From Paracoccaceae bacterium (GTDB taxonomy: Bacteria > Pseudomonadota > Alphaproteobacteria > Rhodobacterales > Rhodobacteraceae), in contig JANQPC010000054.1 of assembly GCA_028285485.1 (NCBI GenBank), forward strand, positions 62,001-126,000: a DNA stretch of 64,000 nucleotides, written 5' to 3'. Under the pieces are notes generated by a model. That model saw only the letters and a list, made by a program, of their open reading frames with translations. It searched no databases and was not told the origin of the DNA. Below, in pieces: positions 62,541-64,000 of this stretch. The first letter of the stretch is position 1; every line of letters starts with the position of its first letter. The position numbers and the translations under genes were made by a program.

Positions 62541-62648
62541 GCCCGCAAACTGCTTTTCATAGCCGCTCGTGTAAACCACCCGTTGCGCGCCATTTTGCGT
62601 TCTGAAGGCAATGTCGTATGCTTCAATCCGCAGGAGGAGAGCCATACC

Positions 62649-63170
62649 ATGCCAGCATCCTACCAGGCGCCGATGCGCAAAGATAAAGCCAGCAAGCGCA
62701 CCCACAGCCAAGATTCCGGCAGCAACATGAAGACCGAACGGTTGACCGTGCGGCATGTGCTGGACGGGAAATCCAACGCCGTATTCTCGATCACACCGGA
62801 CGAATCCCTCGGACGCGCGGTGGAGATTCTGCGCGACAAGGGGATTGGCGCGCTGCTTGTTACCGATTCAACCGGCGCGCTTTGCGGCATTCTTTCGGAG
62901 CGCGATATCGTGCGGAGGCTTGCGGAAACGCCCGGGCAGACGCTGCCGCAGCTTGTCGGCGATATCATGACGAGCGAGGTGAAGACCTGCAGCCCGGACG
63001 ATACACTGGTATCTGTGCTGACCGCGATGAATGCGGGCCGCTTTCGCCACATGCCGGTGACCAATGAAAACGGCCTGATCGGGATGATTACGATCGGCGA
63101 TGTGGTCAGCTTCCGCCTGAACGAGCTGGAGCATGAGGCCCTGCAACTGAAGCAACTGATCGTGGGCTAA
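62649..63170 (+). CDS. CBS-domain protein
   Basis: A 173-residue protein with two CBS domains (about residues 40-98: ESLGRAVEILRDKGIGALLVTD, ILSERDIVRRLAE; and 105-165: SPDDTLVSVLTAMNAGRFRHMPVTN, GMITIGDVVSFRL). CBS pairs bind adenine nucleotides and usually regulate partners. CAGGAGGAG lies upstream of the chosen ATG. A Met at residue 27 (before KTERLTV) is the alternative start and would remove a basic, disordered leader. It stands alone between the RpiR gene and rnd. Confidence 0.85.
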   Translation: MPASYQAPMRKDKASKRTHSQDSGSNMKTERLTVRHVLDGKSNAVFSITPDESLGRAVEILRDKGIGALLVTDSTGALCGILSERDIVRRLAETPGQTLPQLVGDIMTSEVKTCSPDDTLVSVLTAMNAGRFRHMPVTNENGLIGMITIGDVVSFRLNELEHEALQLKQLIVG

Positions 63171-63328
63171 GGCGGCGCCGCGCGCACTGGTTCCCTAAGA
63201 TTGCGTGCAGGGCGTGGGCGGCGCCCCATTGAGCCCCCCGGCCACTTCCCTTAGGGAGTGACCGAACGAAAACACCAGAAATGGGCAGCGTGGCCTTCCC
63301 CGGCCACCAAGGGCGGCAGCTTCCGAAC

Positions 63329-63940
63329 GTGTCAAACCTTCTGCACAAAAACGATCTTCCCGATGGGCTCGATCTTGGCCCCGTGGTGGCGATTGATTGC
63401 GAAACCATGGGGCTCAACCCCCATCGTGACCGGCTTTGCGTGGTTCAGCTTTCGGGCGGCGACGGCAACGCCCATATCGTGCAGATCGCCCAGGGGCAGG
63501 GAAACGCGCCCAATCTCTGCCGTATGCTGGCCGATCCGGCGGTGCTGAAGCTATTCCATTTCGGGCGTTTTGATATCGCGGCGCTGCAGAATGCCTTCGG
63601 GGTGCTGACCGCGCCGGTCTACTGCACCAAGATCGCCTCCAAGCTCATCCGCACCTATACTGATCGGCACGGATTGAAGAACCTGCTCGACGAGCTTCTG
63701 GGCATTGATATTTCAAAACAGCAGCAGATGAGCGATTGGGGCGCTGCCGATTTGACGGAGGCGCAGCTGGAATACGCGGCGTCCGACGTATTATATCTGC
63801 ATCGCTTGAAAGAGGTGCTTGATGCCCGTCTCGCCCGCGAAGGCCGCACCGAGATTGCCGCGAAGTGTTTCGCGTTCCTGCCGGCGCGGGCCGAGCTGGA
63901 TCTTGCCGGTTGGCCAGAGATCGACATTTTCGCGCATTGA
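63329..63940 (+). CDS. rnd: ribonuclease D-like 3'-5' exonuclease (short form)
   Basis: A 203-residue DEDD nuclease with Exo I AIDCETMGLNP (Asp23, Glu25), Exo II FHFGRFDIAALQ and Exo III YAASDVLYLHRL. It lacks the HRDC domains of E. coli RNase D, as usual for this order. It trims 3' ends of structured RNAs. I chose GTG before SNLLHKNDLPDGLDLG, which matches the family N-terminus; an ATG 16 codons upstream would add a non-conserved leader. Confidence 0.85.
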   Translation: MSNLLHKNDLPDGLDLGPVVAIDCETMGLNPHRDRLCVVQLSGGDGNAHIVQIAQGQGNAPNLCRMLADPAVLKLFHFGRFDIAALQNAFGVLTAPVYCTKIASKLIRTYTDRHGLKNLLDELLGIDISKQQQMSDWGAADLTEAQLEYAASDVLYLHRLKEVLDARLAREGRTEIAAKCFAFLPARAELDLAGWPEIDIFAH

Positions 63941-63958
63941 TCCGGCGGGGGCGGCCCA

Positions 63959-64000
63959 GTGAACCGCAGCGAACGCTTCTATTCCCGTCTCGTGCGGTGG
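63959..64000 (+). CDS. lptC: 5' end of an lptC-like gene (partial)
   Basis: A GTG begins 14 codons reading NRSERFYSRLVRW before the window ends. This matches the start of LptC, the inner-membrane-anchored periplasmic protein of lipopolysaccharide transport, which follows short rnd genes in Rhodobacterales. The assignment relies on gene order and these few residues, so it is tentative. Confidence 0.5.
   Translation, partial: MNRSERFYSRLVRW

Noticed and set aside
1-64000. CRISPR array, insertion sequence or prophage
   Set aside because: No regularly spaced repeats, transposase, integrase or phage structural genes were seen on either strand.

Overview
The window looks like a chromosomal segment of a GC-rich alphaproteobacterium of the order Rhodobacterales (roseobacter type). 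The sequence shows high GC, very tight gene packing with ATGA, GTGA and TGATG overlaps, many TRAP transporters, a petABC cytochrome bc1 operon, PetP/PetR-type regulators, a complex I NDUFA9-like protein, a Hint_2 protein and a short HRDC-less ribonuclease D followed by an lptC-like start. I do not name a genus.

Layout. Positions 1-10 kb carry a catabolic island: a minus-strand operon with a TPP enzyme, an MLE/mandelate-racemase-superfamily enzyme, a DadA-like FAD enzyme, a TRAP transporter and a BASS-like permease, facing an Asp/Glu racemase and an MFS carrier. From 10 to 24 kb there are mostly housekeeping genes: tRNA-Lys, dapF-mtaB-GST, petABC, thiBPQ under a TPP riboswitch, aroC, a thioredoxin/CcdA pair and an EamA exporter. 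From 24 to 31.5 kb lie HU, AMP nucleosidase plus adenine deaminase, and a complete paaABCDE phenylacetyl-CoA epoxidase operon behind an obvious palindromic operator. From 31.5 to 43 kb are an operon petP-petR-deacetylase-xseB-ispA-membrane protein, ilvE, queG, GSTs, mtgA and a Hint protein. From 43 to 51 kb is the glutamate synthase operon (gltD, two GFA proteins, gltB) divergent from uppP.

After tRNA-Leu (about 52.3 kb) the character changes to an accessory stretch: an HTH protein, a GNAT, an APCDD1-like/ABM-like secreted protein, two LysR regulators, an ABM protein and a DUF4242-like protein. The window ends with a second TRAP operon carrying a racemase-like protein that lacks both usual catalytic cysteines, an RpiR regulator, a CBS protein, ribonuclease D and the first codons of an lptC-like gene.

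How the genes may work together. The first operon has the same three enzyme classes as the mandelate pathway (enolase-superfamily racemase, FAD dehydrogenase, TPP decarboxylase) plus its own importer, so it may epimerise, oxidise and decarboxylate an unknown amino or hydroxy acid. AMP nucleosidase and adenine deaminase form a two-step AMP salvage route. The PetP/PetR pair sits far from petABC and heads an isoprenoid/DNA-repair operon. No CRISPR array, insertion sequence, rRNA or phage gene was seen. No gene-free stretch exceeds 300 bases; the longest (11197-11456 and 52345-52627) hold nothing I can recognise beyond what is listed.
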